64,000 nt of DNA from Marivita sp. (GTDB taxonomy: Bacteria > Pseudomonadota > Alphaproteobacteria > Rhodobacterales > Rhodobacteraceae), in contig NZ_JAIPUT010000004.1 in NCBI RefSeq assembly GCF_020055635.1, positions 1 through 64,000 on the forward strand, in the 5' to 3' direction. The translations under genes and the position numbers were made by a program. The notes beneath the pieces were generated by a model. The model did no database searches. It saw nothing but the letters and a program-made list of their open reading frames with translations, and was not told the origin of the DNA. Each line of letters begins with the position of its first letter. The stretch's first letter is position 1. Shown here in pieces: positions 1-8,792 of the stretch.

Positions 1-137
1 GGGTTGGCGCCTGTCTTCTGACCCGCCCCAACACCCCCTTGTCCCGGCTCGCGTCAGGTTTCATCGACGCGGTGGAGGCCGCCCTGCTGCAAGACGGGCA
101 TACGCCGATCACCGCAGATCACCGCCTGGGCTCCTGA
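1..137 (+). CDS. 3' end of a probable LysR-type transcriptional regulator (partial)
   Basis: An open frame enters from the left edge (codons starting at base 3) and stops with TGA at 135-137, giving about 44 residues. The reading includes LTRPNTPLSRLASGF followed by an acidic/aliphatic helix, which resembles the last helix of the effector-binding domain of LysR-type regulators. That family assignment is from memory of such tails and is tentative. Only the carboxyl end is in the window, so its DNA-binding domain and target cannot be judged. The next strongly supported gene on this strand begins more than 380 bases later. Confidence 0.4.
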   Translation, partial: VGACLLTRPNTPLSRLASGFIDAVEAALLQDGHTPITADHRLGS

Positions 138-526
138 CATTCCGATGAAAGCGGCTGGCCGATAGCGTCATCGGTCGGGCACGCGTTTGGCCGACAGGCA
201 GGTCAGGGGGTGGTCTTTGCTTGCGCAGAACGGACACTGGCGGCGATCCGGCGGGGCGTCATCCTTGGCCCGCCGGGGTCTGTGATACTGTTGCCACACT
301 ACATCGACCTGCATGACGGCGAAGAGACCCGCCCCGCCGGGACCGCCACGAAGTCGTCATCGCAGCCCGCAGTGCAAGACCGGCTGCCCTGGATCCATCC
401 CGAGACAAGAGACAATTCGCTGATTGCGCAACCAGCTACCGGTTGCGGGAACCAAGGTGAGCCGACCTCGTTCTCAAGTCAGACACCGCGCAGCATGGCG
501 CAGCTGGCCCAGAAAGGAGACCTTCG
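138..526. other. intergenic stretch without a convincing gene
   Basis: About 390 bases with no ORF that has both a ribosome site and plausible composition. A long frame open from 210 runs in phase into the catalase gene, but its translation before 747 is proline/arginine-rich and unlike any catalase amino terminus, so I treat it as chance. One inverted repeat is visible, GCAACC at 428-433 and GGTTGC at 441-446, separated by seven bases. It could be an operator for the stress cassette downstream, but nothing else supports this. Confidence 0.5.
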
Positions 527-685
527 ATGGCGCTTTTTTCCAGTGACGGTCACCACAATGACGTTCGGGTCCTGCATGCGCCTTGCGGCCATTGGTGTGC
601 TGAACAGCAGCGCGTTTCGGCGTTGTCTGCCAGGTCTCACGCGACCTGCCTCGTGGATTTGCACATCAGCTGCGAAGCCGCCTGA
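527..685 (+). CDS. small Cys/His-containing hypothetical protein (52 aa)
   Basis: ATG at 527 follows a strong ribosome site (AAAGGAG, about 513-519) at good spacing, and the frame stops at 683-685. The 52-residue product has four cysteines (20, 24, 41, 49) and six histidines, including PCGHWC near residue 20, which could bind a metal. I do not recognise a family. It lies 61 bases before the Mn-catalase gene on the same strand, so it may be the first gene of that unit. The ribosome site is the main support; composition alone would not justify the call. It could also be a translated leader. Confidence 0.4.
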   Translation: MALFSSDGHHNDVRVLHAPCGHWCAEQQRVSALSARSHATCLVDLHISCEAA

Positions 686-746
686 ACGACATCGCCGTCC
701 GATCCCCGTCGGGCGGCCTTTCCAGACCTTCGACAGGAGACACGAG

Positions 747-1574
747 ATGTTTCATCATTCATCCAAGCTGCAATATGAAGTGCGCTGCGACACGCCCGAT
801 CCGCAATTCGCCAAATACCTTCAACAGGCGATCGGTGGCGTCGAGGGCGAGATCCGAGTTGCCATGCAGTATTTCTTCCAGGCAATGGGCGCACGCGGGG
901 ACGCAAAATACCGCGACCTGCTGATGATGACGGCGACCGAAGAGTTGAGCCATATCGAATTCCTTGGCCACGCGGTCGCGTTGAATCTCGAAGGGGCGCC
1001 GGTGTCGGTTCAGGAAGAAGCGGCAACCGATCCTGTGGTCAATGCAATCATGGGGGGCGCGAACCCGAGGCACATCCTGTCCTCGGGCCTTTCGGCCATG
1101 CCGGTCAATGCCAATGGCGTGCCGTTCGACATGAGCCACGTCTATGCCACCGGGAACATTGCCGCCGACATGATGGCCAATGTCACCGCCGAAAGCGGCG
1201 GACGGGTTCTTGCCTCGCGGCTGTACAACATGACGGACGATGCCGGGATGAAGGACATGCTGTCCTTCCTGATCGCGCGGGACACGATGCACCAGCAGCA
1301 ATGGATGGCCGTGATCGAGGAACTGGGCGGCGTGGAGGCGCAGATGCCGATCCCGAACAGCACGCCCCAGGCACATGAAGCGACCGAGCATTCCTACTAC
1401 TTCCTGAACACGTCGCTGGATGAGCCGACGCCGGAAGGGCGCTGGTCTTCGGGGCCGTCGCTTGACGGGCGCAGCGAGTTTTCCGTGAAGGAAAAGCCCG
1501 AACCGCTGGGCCAGAAGCCCGATCTCGGGAAGGCCCGCAAGCGGTCCGGGGCCCAAACGGAACAAATGGATTAA
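747..1574 (+). CDS. manganese-containing (non-haem) catalase
   Basis: The 275-residue product disproportionates hydrogen peroxide with a dinuclear manganese centre. All five expected ligands are visible at the family positions: Glu35, Glu66, His69 (in TEELSHIE), Glu149 and His182 (in RDTMHQQQW). ATG 747 is chosen because AGGAG lies at 735-739 and the family starts directly with this sequence; the frame is open back to 210 but the extra residues look non-coding. The carboxyl tail after residue 215 is polar and Pro/Lys-rich, as is common for these enzymes. The next gene begins 18 bases later, so a shared transcript with the ferritin-like gene is likely. Cytoplasmic; role in peroxide or desiccation stress inferred. 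Confidence 0.93.
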   Translation: MFHHSSKLQYEVRCDTPDPQFAKYLQQAIGGVEGEIRVAMQYFFQAMGARGDAKYRDLLMMTATEELSHIEFLGHAVALNLEGAPVSVQEEAATDPVVNAIMGGANPRHILSSGLSAMPVNANGVPFDMSHVYATGNIAADMMANVTAESGGRVLASRLYNMTDDAGMKDMLSFLIARDTMHQQQWMAVIEELGGVEAQMPIPNSTPQAHEATEHSYYFLNTSLDEPTPEGRWSSGPSLDGRSEFSVKEKPEPLGQKPDLGKARKRSGAQTEQMD

Positions 1575-1592
1575 CGCAGAAAGGACAAGGCA

Positions 1593-2036
1593 ATGACGAC
1601 AACAGTCGGAACCGAAAACCAGATGAACGACCTTCTGGGCAACCTGCTCAAGCTGGAGCACGACGCGATTGCGGCCTACGAGGCCACGATCGAGCGTCTC
1701 GACGATGCCGAAAGCAAGGCGCAGATCGAGAGCTTCCGCCAGGATCACAACAAGCATGTCGCAGAGCTCGAAAGCCACGCCGCGAAGCATGGCGTCGATG
1801 TGCCGAAGGAAGGCGACATGAAGCAGTACCTGACAACAGGCAAGGTGGCGCTTGCCGAGTTGGCGGGTGACCAGACGATCCTGAAAGCGATGAAGACCAA
1901 CGAGGATGACACCGTCCAGGCCTATGAGCAGGCGCTGAGCAACAGCCTCAGCGAAGGCGAGCTTCGGGCCACGTTCGAAAAGGCACTGGCCGACGAAAAG
2001 CGCCACCGCAGCTGGATGGAAAGCAAGGCGGCCTGA
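1593..2036 (+). CDS. ferritin-like DUF2383 four-helix protein
   Basis: A 147-residue, all-helical, Glu/Lys/His-rich protein that matches the PA2169-type DUF2383 family of ferritin-like domains. Helices can be traced around residues 10-38, 43-65, 80-105 and 112-142, with KLEHDAIAAYEA and DEKRHRSWME carrying candidate metal-binding Glu/His residues. The family is usually found with catalases and general stress genes, and its biochemical activity is not established. AGAAAGGA precedes ATG 1593. It sits 18 bases after the catalase stop and 68 bases before the SRPBCC gene, fitting one operon. Confidence 0.85.
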   Translation: MTTTVGTENQMNDLLGNLLKLEHDAIAAYEATIERLDDAESKAQIESFRQDHNKHVAELESHAAKHGVDVPKEGDMKQYLTTGKVALAELAGDQTILKAMKTNEDDTVQAYEQALSNSLSEGELRATFEKALADEKRHRSWMESKAA

Positions 2037-2104
2037 ACCCGACGCGCGGCTGCGGGGCGACGCCTCCGCCGTCGGCTCGATCTTCAATGGCAAAGGAGAG
2101 GACC

Positions 2105-2782
2105 ATGCAAACCAACCCAGCTTCCTACTTGGGACGCAATCGTCCGGAGCCGCGGTACTCGAACGACCGGTTGTTCTGGGGCGCGGTCCTTGGCGTGTTG
2201 GCCGGGGGGCTCGGCTATGCCGCGCTGCGGACTTCGCAAGGACGCAACAGCGTCACCGACCGCCCACCCGACAGCGCGCCGGGCCGGACCGCGCGGCGCA
2301 GCCGCTTTGGCCGCTATGCCGTGGTGGGACGGACCGTCACCATCGCCAAGCCCCGCAGCGAGGTTTACGCCTTCTGGCGTGATCGGTCGAACCTGGCGAG
2401 CTTCATGCAGAACGTGCGCTCGGTCGAAGAGACCGGCGGTCTGAACCACTGGACCATCGAAGGCCCGGCGGGCACCGAGGTCTACCTGGAGACACGCATG
2501 GTCGAGGACCGGCCCGACGAGATGATCTCGTGGCAGTCGACCGACGCCTCGGACATCGAGACCCAGGGCAAGGTCCTGTTCCGTGATGCCCCCGGCGACC
2601 GGGGCACCGAGATGGAAGCGATCATCGCCTATGTCCCGCCGATGGGCACGCTTGGCCGCTGGGTCGCCAAGACCTTTCAGGCCGAGCCGCGCATGCAGGG
2701 GCGGCGCGAACTCAAACGGCTCAAGATGCTGATGGAAACCGGCGAGATCGCCACATCCGCTTTGCGAAATTCCCCAAGCTGA
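2105..2782 (+). CDS. SRPBCC-family protein with N-terminal membrane segment
   Basis: A 225-residue protein. One hydrophobic helix is at about residues 23-42 ([20 protein letters not shown]), and residues 75-215 form a START/polyketide-cyclase-like (SRPBCC) domain with the usual opening [17 protein letters not shown] and a WQSTDA strand. Such COG5637-type proteins bind an unknown hydrophobic ligand. ATG 2105 is preferred over the in-frame ATG at 2087 because AAAGGAGAGG lies immediately before it. The gene is 13 bases upstream of the alcohol dehydrogenase and belongs to the same stress-type cassette. Function is inferred only from fold and company. Confidence 0.82.
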   Translation: MQTNPASYLGRNRPEPRYSNDRLFWGAVLGVLAGGLGYAALRTSQGRNSVTDRPPDSAPGRTARRSRFGRYAVVGRTVTIAKPRSEVYAFWRDRSNLASFMQNVRSVEETGGLNHWTIEGPAGTEVYLETRMVEDRPDEMISWQSTDASDIETQGKVLFRDAPGDRGTEMEAIIAYVPPMGTLGRWVAKTFQAEPRMQGRRELKRLKMLMETGEIATSALRNSPS

Positions 2783-2795
2783 GGAGACACAGACA

Positions 2796-3980
2796 ATGCG
2801 CGCATTGACCTGGCACGGGAAACACGACGTTCGCGTCGACACCGTCCCCGATCCCGAAATCATCAATCCCCGCGATGCGATTCTCGAAGTCACGTCGACC
2901 GCGATCTGCGGGTCCGATCTGCACCTGTATGACGGGGTGATCCCCGGCATGATGTCGGGTGACATCCTGGGCCACGAGTTCATGGGCCGGGTTGTCGAAA
3001 CCGGATCCAAGAGCACGTTGAAGAAGGGTCAGCGGGTGGTCGTGCCCTTCACGATTTCCTGCGGCGCCTGCTTTTTCTGCCAGAAGCAGCTTTACTCGGC
3101 CTGCGACAACTCGAACCCGGTGCCCAACCAGGACGTGACCGAAAACCTGTACGGCCACGCGATCTCGGCGCTGTTCGGATATTCGCACCTGACGGGTGGC
3201 TATCCCGGCGGTCAGGCGGAATATGTCCGTGTGCCGTTCTCGGATGTCGGCCCCATCGTCATTCCCGACGGGATGGAGGATGACGAGGTGCTGTTCCTGT
3301 CGGACATCCTGCCGACTGGGTGGATGGCCGCCGAAAATGCCGACATCGAGGAAGGCGATACCGTCGCCGTCTGGGGCTGCGGGCCGGTGGGATTGTTCGC
3401 GATCCAGTCGGCGCTGGCCATGGGCGCGGCGCGGGTGATCGCCATCGACGAATACCCCAACCGGCTCGAGCTTGCCCGCACGCTGGGGGCCGACGTGATC
3501 GACTTCAAGCAGACCCGCGTTCTGGATGCGCTGATGGACATGTCGGGCGGGCTTGGCCCTGATGCGGTCATCGACGCGGTGGGCATGGAAGCGCACGGCT
3601 TCGGTGTTGACACGATGCTCGACAACGTAAAGCAGAACATCGGCATGGGGGCCGACAGCGCGCATGCCCTGCGCGAGGCGATCATGGCGGTCCGCAAGGC
3701 GGGACGCATCTCGATACCCGGCGTCTATGGCGGGTTTCTTGACAAGTTTCCGCTCGGCGCGCTGATGGAAAAGGGGGTGCAGGTCAAGACCGGCCAGACC
3801 CATGTGCAGCGCTATCTCGACGATCTTCTGCGCCGCATCGGCGACGGAGAACTCGACACGACCTTCCTGATTTCGCACCGCCTGCCATTGGAAGAGGCTC
3901 CGAAGGGTTACAAGAATTTCCGCTACAACCAGGATGACTGGACGAAGGTTGTCCTGAAACCGGGTACGGCGGCGAATTGA
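2796..3980 (+). CDS. zinc-dependent alcohol/formaldehyde-type dehydrogenase (MDR family)
   Basis: The 394-residue product is a medium-chain dehydrogenase/reductase. Catalytic zinc ligands are visible at Cys38 and His60-Glu61 (ILGHEF). The structural zinc site is the four-cysteine [15 protein letters not shown] element near residue 90, and the NAD-binding fold has [12 protein letters not shown] near residue 190. The long form with an insertion after the structural site resembles the glutathione-independent formaldehyde dehydrogenase-like subgroup, so the substrate is unknown. GGAG precedes ATG 2796. Its TGA overlaps the ATG of the next SDR gene by one base, indicating translational coupling. 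Confidence 0.88.
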   Translation: MRALTWHGKHDVRVDTVPDPEIINPRDAILEVTSTAICGSDLHLYDGVIPGMMSGDILGHEFMGRVVETGSKSTLKKGQRVVVPFTISCGACFFCQKQLYSACDNSNPVPNQDVTENLYGHAISALFGYSHLTGGYPGGQAEYVRVPFSDVGPIVIPDGMEDDEVLFLSDILPTGWMAAENADIEEGDTVAVWGCGPVGLFAIQSALAMGAARVIAIDEYPNRLELARTLGADVIDFKQTRVLDALMDMSGGLGPDAVIDAVGMEAHGFGVDTMLDNVKQNIGMGADSAHALREAIMAVRKAGRISIPGVYGGFLDKFPLGALMEKGVQVKTGQTHVQRYLDDLLRRIGDGELDTTFLISHRLPLEEAPKGYKNFRYNQDDWTKVVLKPGTAAN

Positions 3981-4768
3981 TGGCGCAGGACAGGACATTG
4001 GCGGTCATCACGGGTGCGTCCTCGGGCATCGGGTTCGAACTGGCCCGATGCGCGGCGGCGGATGGGTGCGACCTCGTTCTGGCGGCGGAAGAGCCAGAGA
4101 TTCTAGCCGTCGGCAACATTTTGCGGAAGGAGGGCGTGCAGGTCGATGTGGTCGAGGCCGATCTGGGCACGAGGAGCGGGCTGGATCAGCTTTGGGATGT
4201 GCTCGAGGACCGTCATATCGACTACCTGATGGCGAATGCCGGACGCGGGCTTGGCCATGCGTTCCTTGAACAGGACTGGTCGGATATCGAGGACGTGGTG
4301 CATACCAATGTCACCGGCACCACGGCGTTGCTGCATCGCGCCATCCCCGAGATGCAGGCGGCGGGCAACGGTCGGATCCTCATTACCGGCTCGCTGGCGG
4401 GGTCGATCCCGGGCAGCTACCAGGCGGTCTACAATGCCACCAAGACCTATCTCGACACGTTGTCATGGGCGATCCGCGAAGAACTCAAGGGCAGCGGGGT
4501 CACGGTCACCTGCCTGATGCCCGGACCAACCGATACCGAGTTTTTCGAACGCGCCAACATGCAGGACACCCCGATCGGCCAGAGCGACAGCAAGGACGAC
4601 CCCGCCATGGTGGCGCGCAAGGGCTACCAGGCGATGCTGCGCGGCGCATCCGGCGTGACGACGGGATTCATGAACAAGGTTCAGCAGGCCTTGACGGAGA
4701 TCGTTCCCGAGACCGTGCTGGCCCGGATGCACCGCGAGACCGCTGAACCTCAGGAGCCGTCAAAATGA
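3980..4768 (+). CDS. short-chain dehydrogenase/reductase (first of a tandem pair)
   Basis: A 262-residue classical SDR. It has TGASSGIG (residues 11-18) for cofactor binding, NAGRG, a catalytic serine in ITGSLAGS, and the YNATK active-site Tyr/Lys. ATG 3980 overlaps the stop of the preceding dehydrogenase (TGATG). It ends in an ATGA overlap with the next SDR, which is clearly its paralogue: both share the acidic RSGL/RSGV, NAGR and CLMPGPT segments. Substrate unknown. The location suggests reduction of aldehydes or ketones formed under stress, an inference from the neighbours only. Confidence 0.87.
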   Translation: MAQDRTLAVITGASSGIGFELARCAAADGCDLVLAAEEPEILAVGNILRKEGVQVDVVEADLGTRSGLDQLWDVLEDRHIDYLMANAGRGLGHAFLEQDWSDIEDVVHTNVTGTTALLHRAIPEMQAAGNGRILITGSLAGSIPGSYQAVYNATKTYLDTLSWAIREELKGSGVTVTCLMPGPTDTEFFERANMQDTPIGQSDSKDDPAMVARKGYQAMLRGASGVTTGFMNKVQQALTEIVPETVLARMHRETAEPQEPSK

Positions 4769-5544
4769 CCGACAAGCTTGCCGTCGTCACCGGGGCCTCG
4801 TCGGGCCTTGGCTACCAATTTGCGCGTCTGGCGGCGCAGGACGGGTACGATCTGGTCCTCGTTGCCGATGAAGACGAGGTGCATGTCGCCGCCGACAAAC
4901 TGCGCCGATTGGGTGCCAATGTCGAGGCCATCGTGGCGGACCTGTCCACCCGGTCCGGCGTGGCTGAATTCTGGACCTTCATCGAAGACCGCAGGATCGA
5001 TTTCTTCGCTGCAAATGCCGGCCGTGCGCTGGGCGAGGCCTTCCACGATCAGAATTGGTCGGACGTGAAACGCCTGATCGACCTCAATATCCTGCAGACC
5101 ACGTCGCTGCTGTACAAGGTTGGCCAGAAAATGCACGCGGATGGTGAGGGCAGGATTCTTGTCACCGGGTCCATCGGAGGCTTCGTGCCGGGCCCCTTCG
5201 ACGCGGTCTACGATGCGACCAAGGCCTATCTGAACAGTCTGTGCTACGCGCTTCAGGATGAATGGAAGGACTCGGATGTGACCTTGACCTGCCTGATGCC
5301 GGGGCCGACCGAAACGCCGATATTCCATCGTTCCGAGAACGAACTCGAAGAGGCGCCGATTTCGGAGGCCGACAAGCAGGATCCCGTCAAGGTGGCAGAG
5401 CAGGGCTACGCTGCGGCGATGCGCGGCGACATGCGTGCCATCCCTGGGTTTTTCAGCAAGGTGATCACGATGTTCTCGGGCGTGGTGCCGGACAGCGTCT
5501 TGGCAAAATTGCATCGCCAAGGGGCAGAGCCGTCCAAAGAGTGA
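4765..5544 (+). CDS. short-chain dehydrogenase/reductase (second of a tandem pair)
   Basis: A 259-residue SDR with TGASSGLG at residues 9-16, NAGRALGE, a serine in VTGSIGGF and YDATK as the catalytic Tyr/Lys. The ATG at 4765 overlaps the stop of the previous SDR (ATGA), so the pair is probably translated together. The two proteins are alike over their whole length, pointing to duplication in place. A weak hairpin with a T-run at 5573-5590 follows and could end the cassette transcript. Specific substrate not known. Confidence 0.87.
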   Translation: MTDKLAVVTGASSGLGYQFARLAAQDGYDLVLVADEDEVHVAADKLRRLGANVEAIVADLSTRSGVAEFWTFIEDRRIDFFAANAGRALGEAFHDQNWSDVKRLIDLNILQTTSLLYKVGQKMHADGEGRILVTGSIGGFVPGPFDAVYDATKAYLNSLCYALQDEWKDSDVTLTCLMPGPTETPIFHRSENELEEAPISEADKQDPVKVAEQGYAAAMRGDMRAIPGFFSKVITMFSGVVPDSVLAKLHRQGAEPSKE

Positions 5545-5572
5545 CGCATCGGGACCTACGCCAAGGGAGACT

Positions 5573-5590
5573 GACCGGCGTCGGTTTTTT
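5573..5590 (+). terminator. weak intrinsic terminator after the SDR pair
   Basis: GACCG at 5573-5577 can pair with CGGTT at 5582-5586 around a GCGT loop, with one G-T pair, and six T residues run from 5585. The stem is short, but the T-run lies at the right place about 30 bases after the last gene of the + strand cassette. Confidence 0.4.
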
Positions 5591-5703
5591 GGCGGGCCCC
5601 GAGATGCGCGAAATTTCCAGGCGTCTTGCACCGATAAATTTACAAAGCGGAAAGCCGGGCGCTTGACCTCGGATCGCGCATGAAATACCTCGTAGGTCAT
5701 CGA

Positions 5704-5777
5704 GCGGGCGTTGTGTAATGGTAAGACCTCAGCCTTCCAAGCTGATGATACGGGTTCGATTCCCGTCGCCCGCTCCA
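5704..5777 (+). tRNA. tRNA-Gly (anticodon TCC)
   Basis: A complete cloverleaf. The acceptor arm GCGGGCG (5704-5710) pairs with CGCCCGC (5767-5773), followed by T and an encoded CCA (5775-5777). The anticodon stem TCAGC/GCTGA (5729-5733 and 5741-5745) encloses the loop CTTCCAA with anticodon TCC at 5736-5738. The T arm contains GGTTCGATTCC. A TTGACC element at 5663-5668 is a possible -35 box; no clear -10 follows. It reads GGA/GGG glycine codons. Confidence 0.97.
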
Positions 5778-5894
5778 AGCTTTTCCCTGATTCTTGTGTG
5801 ATCGCGAGCGCGGCAAATCGGCATTTCTTCAGCCTGCGTCTTGACCATTGTGGGCAGCACAATGTTTAAGCATGTCGATCAAAAAAGGTAGCCG

Positions 5895-7694
5895 ATGGCG
5901 GACGCGACACTCACACCGATGAAAAAGGAAGACCGGCAGAAGTCGAAGAAAATCGGCTCCCTTGCCGCGCTATGGCCTTTTGTGGCGCCGTATCGCCTGT
6001 TGATGTTCGCGGCTCTTTTCGCGCTGACGGCGACAGCGGCAGTTTCGCTCATCCTGCCGATGGCCGTGCGCCGCGTGGTCGACAACTTCAACACCGCCGA
6101 CGGTGCGCTGCTCGATCTGTATTTCGGTGCGGCGCTTGGCATTGCGGGCTTGTTGGCGATCGGCACGGCGCTGCGTTATGCCTTGGTCACGCGACTGGGC
6201 GAACGCGTTGTCGCCGATATCCGGATCGCCATCTTCACCCGCGTGATCGGTCTCAGCCCGAGCTTCTACGAAAAGGTGATGACGGGCGAAGTTCTGAGCC
6301 GGATCACGACCGATACCACCGTGATCCTGAGTGTGATCGGATCGTCGATCTCGATTGCGCTGCGCAATATGCTGCTCTTTTTCGGTGGCATGGTCCTGAT
6401 GCTGTTCACCTCGGCCAAATTGACCGGGATGGTGCTGCTGATCGTGCCGGCGGTTGTGGTTCCGATCCTTGTTCTTGGGCGCAAGATGCGAAAGCTCAGC
6501 CGAGAAAACCAGGACTGGATCGCGGCTTCGTCTGGAAATGCCTCGGAGGCGTTGCTTTCGGTGCAGACGGTGCAGGCGTTTACGCACGAGGCGATCTCGC
6601 GGAAGGCGTTCGAGGACGTCACGGAAAAGAGCTTTGACGCTGCGCGCCGCCGCATCTGGACCCGCGCCCAGATGACGGCCATCGTCATTTTCCTCGTCTT
6701 TACGGGGATCGTGGGTGTGCTCTGGATCGGCGCGACCGATGTGCGCGCCGGCACGATGAGCGCCGGAGCGTTGGTGCAGTTCGTCATCTACTCGGTGATG
6801 GTGGCGGGGTCGGTTGCGGCCTTGTCTGAAATCTTCGGCGAGTTGCAGCGCGCGGCAGGTGCTACCGAACGCCTGATCGAGCTGTTGCATGCCGAAGACA
6901 CGGTGAACGATCCGGAAACACCGGTCGTGCTGCCAGAGCCGGTGCAGGGCGAAATCACCTTCGAAGACGTGCATTTCTCCTATCCGTCTCGCCCCGGCGT
7001 TGCGGCGCTTGATGGCGTGAACCTGCGCATCGAGCCGGGTGAGACTGTGGCCCTGGTCGGCCCGAGCGGGGCGGGCAAGACCACGATCATTCAATTGATC
7101 CAGCGGTTTTACGACCCGGAAACCGGTGCGGTGTGCATTGACGGCATGCGGGTAGATGCGCTCAACCGCGATGCCTTTCGCAAGCATATCGCGCTGGTGC
7201 CACAGGACCCGGTCATTTTTGCCGCCTCCGCGCGTGACAATATCCGCTTTGGCCGTCCGGATGCCACCGATGCCGAAATCGAGACCGCGGCCAAGGCCGC
7301 TGCTGCGCATGAGTTCATCTCCGCATTGCCCGATGGCTATGACAGCTGGCTTGGCGAACGTGGCGTGATGCTGTCCGGGGGGCAGAAACAGCGCATTGCC
7401 ATCGCACGGGCGATCCTGCGGGATGCGCCGGTTCTTCTTCTGGACGAGGCGACGAGCGCTCTGGATGCCGAAAGCGAACGCGCAGTGCAACGCGCCGTGG
7501 ACGAGTTGTCCGTCGGGCGCACGACGGTGATCGTGGCGCACCGGCTGGCAACGGTGAAGAAAGCCGACCGGATCATCGTGATGGACCAGGGCCGCATCGT
7601 CGCGACCGGTGCGCATGATGCGCTGGTCTCCGAAGACGGTCTGTACGCCCGGCTTGCGCGGTTGCAGTTCACCGACGGTATGGCCGCGGAATAG
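5895..7694 (+). CDS. MsbA-like ABC exporter (fused membrane and ATPase domains)
   Basis: A 599-residue half-transporter. Residues 20-310 form a six-helix type I exporter membrane domain, and residues 350-595 form the nucleotide-binding domain. The ATPase has Walker A GPSGAGKTT, signature LSGGQKQR, Walker B LLLDEATSALD and the switch histidine in IVAHRLAT. It should work as a homodimer in the inner membrane. MsbA-type lipid export and multidrug efflux both fit, and the substrate cannot be told from sequence. The start is ATG 5895 in AGCCGATGG with a weak AGG nearby. It stands alone between the tRNA and an oxidoreductase gene. Confidence 0.9.
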   Translation: MADATLTPMKKEDRQKSKKIGSLAALWPFVAPYRLLMFAALFALTATAAVSLILPMAVRRVVDNFNTADGALLDLYFGAALGIAGLLAIGTALRYALVTRLGERVVADIRIAIFTRVIGLSPSFYEKVMTGEVLSRITTDTTVILSVIGSSISIALRNMLLFFGGMVLMLFTSAKLTGMVLLIVPAVVVPILVLGRKMRKLSRENQDWIAASSGNASEALLSVQTVQAFTHEAISRKAFEDVTEKSFDAARRRIWTRAQMTAIVIFLVFTGIVGVLWIGATDVRAGTMSAGALVQFVIYSVMVAGSVAALSEIFGELQRAAGATERLIELLHAEDTVNDPETPVVLPEPVQGEITFEDVHFSYPSRPGVAALDGVNLRIEPGETVALVGPSGAGKTTIIQLIQRFYDPETGAVCIDGMRVDALNRDAFRKHIALVPQDPVIFAASARDNIRFGRPDATDAEIETAAKAAAAHEFISALPDGYDSWLGERGVMLSGGQKQRIAIARAILRDAPVLLLDEATSALDAESERAVQRAVDELSVGRTTVIVAHRLATVKKADRIIVMDQGRIVATGAHDALVSEDGLYARLARLQFTDGMAAE

Positions 7695-7796
7695 CGGTTT
7701 CTGCCATTGTTGACGGAAATGCGTCGGTTTTGGCCATGACAGGGTCGGTCCGCGCGCCGCACCGTGACCCGATGGGATAACAACCGGGAGCGCAAC

Positions 7797-8747
7797 ATGA
7801 AGGTCGGATTCATCGGCTTGGGGGCGGTTGGCGCCAAACTGGCCGGGACGCTCGCGCGGAACGGTATTGATCTGACGGTTCACGATCTGGACAAGTCGCG
7901 CATCGACATTCTGAGAGAGCAGGGCGCCAAGGCCGGAGACGATCCGGCCTCGATCATGCGCGCCTGCGATATCGTGATCACCAGTCTGCCAAGCCCTGTC
8001 GCCTCGCAATCCGTGCTCGAAGACCTGCTGCCCGAGATCCGCCCCGGCAAGATATGGATCGAGATGTCCACCACCGACGCCGACGCCATTCGCGCGCAGG
8101 CGCAAGCGGTTCAGGCGATGGGTGGTCAGGCAGCGGATTGTCCCGTGTCAGGCGGCTGCCACCGCGCCGCGACAGGCAATATCGCCATCTTCGCGGGATG
8201 CGACCGGTCTACCTTCGATGCGGTCCTGCCCGTTCTGACCCATATGGGGCGCCGCGTGCTGCATACCGGAGAGGTCGGCAGCGCGTCGGTACTCAAGGTG
8301 ATGACCAATTACCTTGCCACGGTTCACCTGGGCGCCCTTTGCGAAGCCATGACGACGATGGCGGCGCATGGCATGGACCTGGCGGTCACCTACGAAGCGA
8401 TCAAGGCGTCCTCCGGAAACTCCTTCGTGCACGAAACGGAAAGCCAGTTGATCCTGTCGGGCAATCGCGATGTCGATTTCACCCTTGATCTGGTGCTCAA
8501 GGATATCGGGCTGTTCCAGGCGCTGGCAGATGCGCGGAACGTGCCTCTGGAACTGTCGCCGAAGCTGATCGAGATCGTGAAGGACGCGCAGGCGCGCTAC
8601 GGGGCGCGCGCTCAGTCTGACCGTCTGATCGAGCGGCTGGAGGAGGCGACAGGGCTTTCCATCACGGCGCCGGGCTTTCCGACCGAGCTGATCGACGACG
8701 AACCCGAGGAACGGGGGGCGGAGGTGGTTCGAGCGGTCTCGCTTTAG
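7797..8747 (+). CDS. NAD(P)-dependent oxidoreductase, 3-hydroxyisobutyrate dehydrogenase family
   Basis: A 316-residue beta-hydroxyacid dehydrogenase. Residues 1-160 carry the Rossmann domain, opening GFIGLGAVGAKLAGTL, with the substrate loop DCPVSGGCHRAATG near residue 120. Residues 165-290 form the all-helical domain with the catalytic lysine in KVMTNYLA. ATG 7797 is used rather than earlier in-frame codons because GGGAG lies at 7787-7791 and the family begins at this point. The Asp/Glu-rich tail is unusual but short. It may act on 3-hydroxyisobutyrate, tartronate semialdehyde or a related acid; the subfamily was not resolved. Confidence 0.87.
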   Translation: MKVGFIGLGAVGAKLAGTLARNGIDLTVHDLDKSRIDILREQGAKAGDDPASIMRACDIVITSLPSPVASQSVLEDLLPEIRPGKIWIEMSTTDADAIRAQAQAVQAMGGQAADCPVSGGCHRAATGNIAIFAGCDRSTFDAVLPVLTHMGRRVLHTGEVGSASVLKVMTNYLATVHLGALCEAMTTMAAHGMDLAVTYEAIKASSGNSFVHETESQLILSGNRDVDFTLDLVLKDIGLFQALADARNVPLELSPKLIEIVKDAQARYGARAQSDRLIERLEEATGLSITAPGFPTELIDDEPEERGAEVVRAVSL

Positions 8748-8792
8748 CCGCCGCAATCGGCTATCGGCGTCACTGGACAACGGAGTGACCCG

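Noticed and set aside
210-746. In-frame 5' extension of the Mn-catalase frame
   Set aside because: The catalase ligands fall at canonical positions only from ATG 747, which has its own ribosome site; the upstream translation is unlike coding sequence for this family.
759-2093. 444-codon minus-strand frame opposite the catalase and DUF2383 genes
   Set aside because: It is a mirror of two clear genes, His/Arg-rich, and has no ribosome site.
4750-5862. Minus-strand frame crossing the tRNA-Gly gene
   Set aside because: It reads through the complement of the tRNA, a familiar false ORF, and opposes the second SDR gene.
5970-8105. 711-codon minus-strand frame
   Set aside because: Antisense to the ABC exporter with typical high-GC shadow composition.
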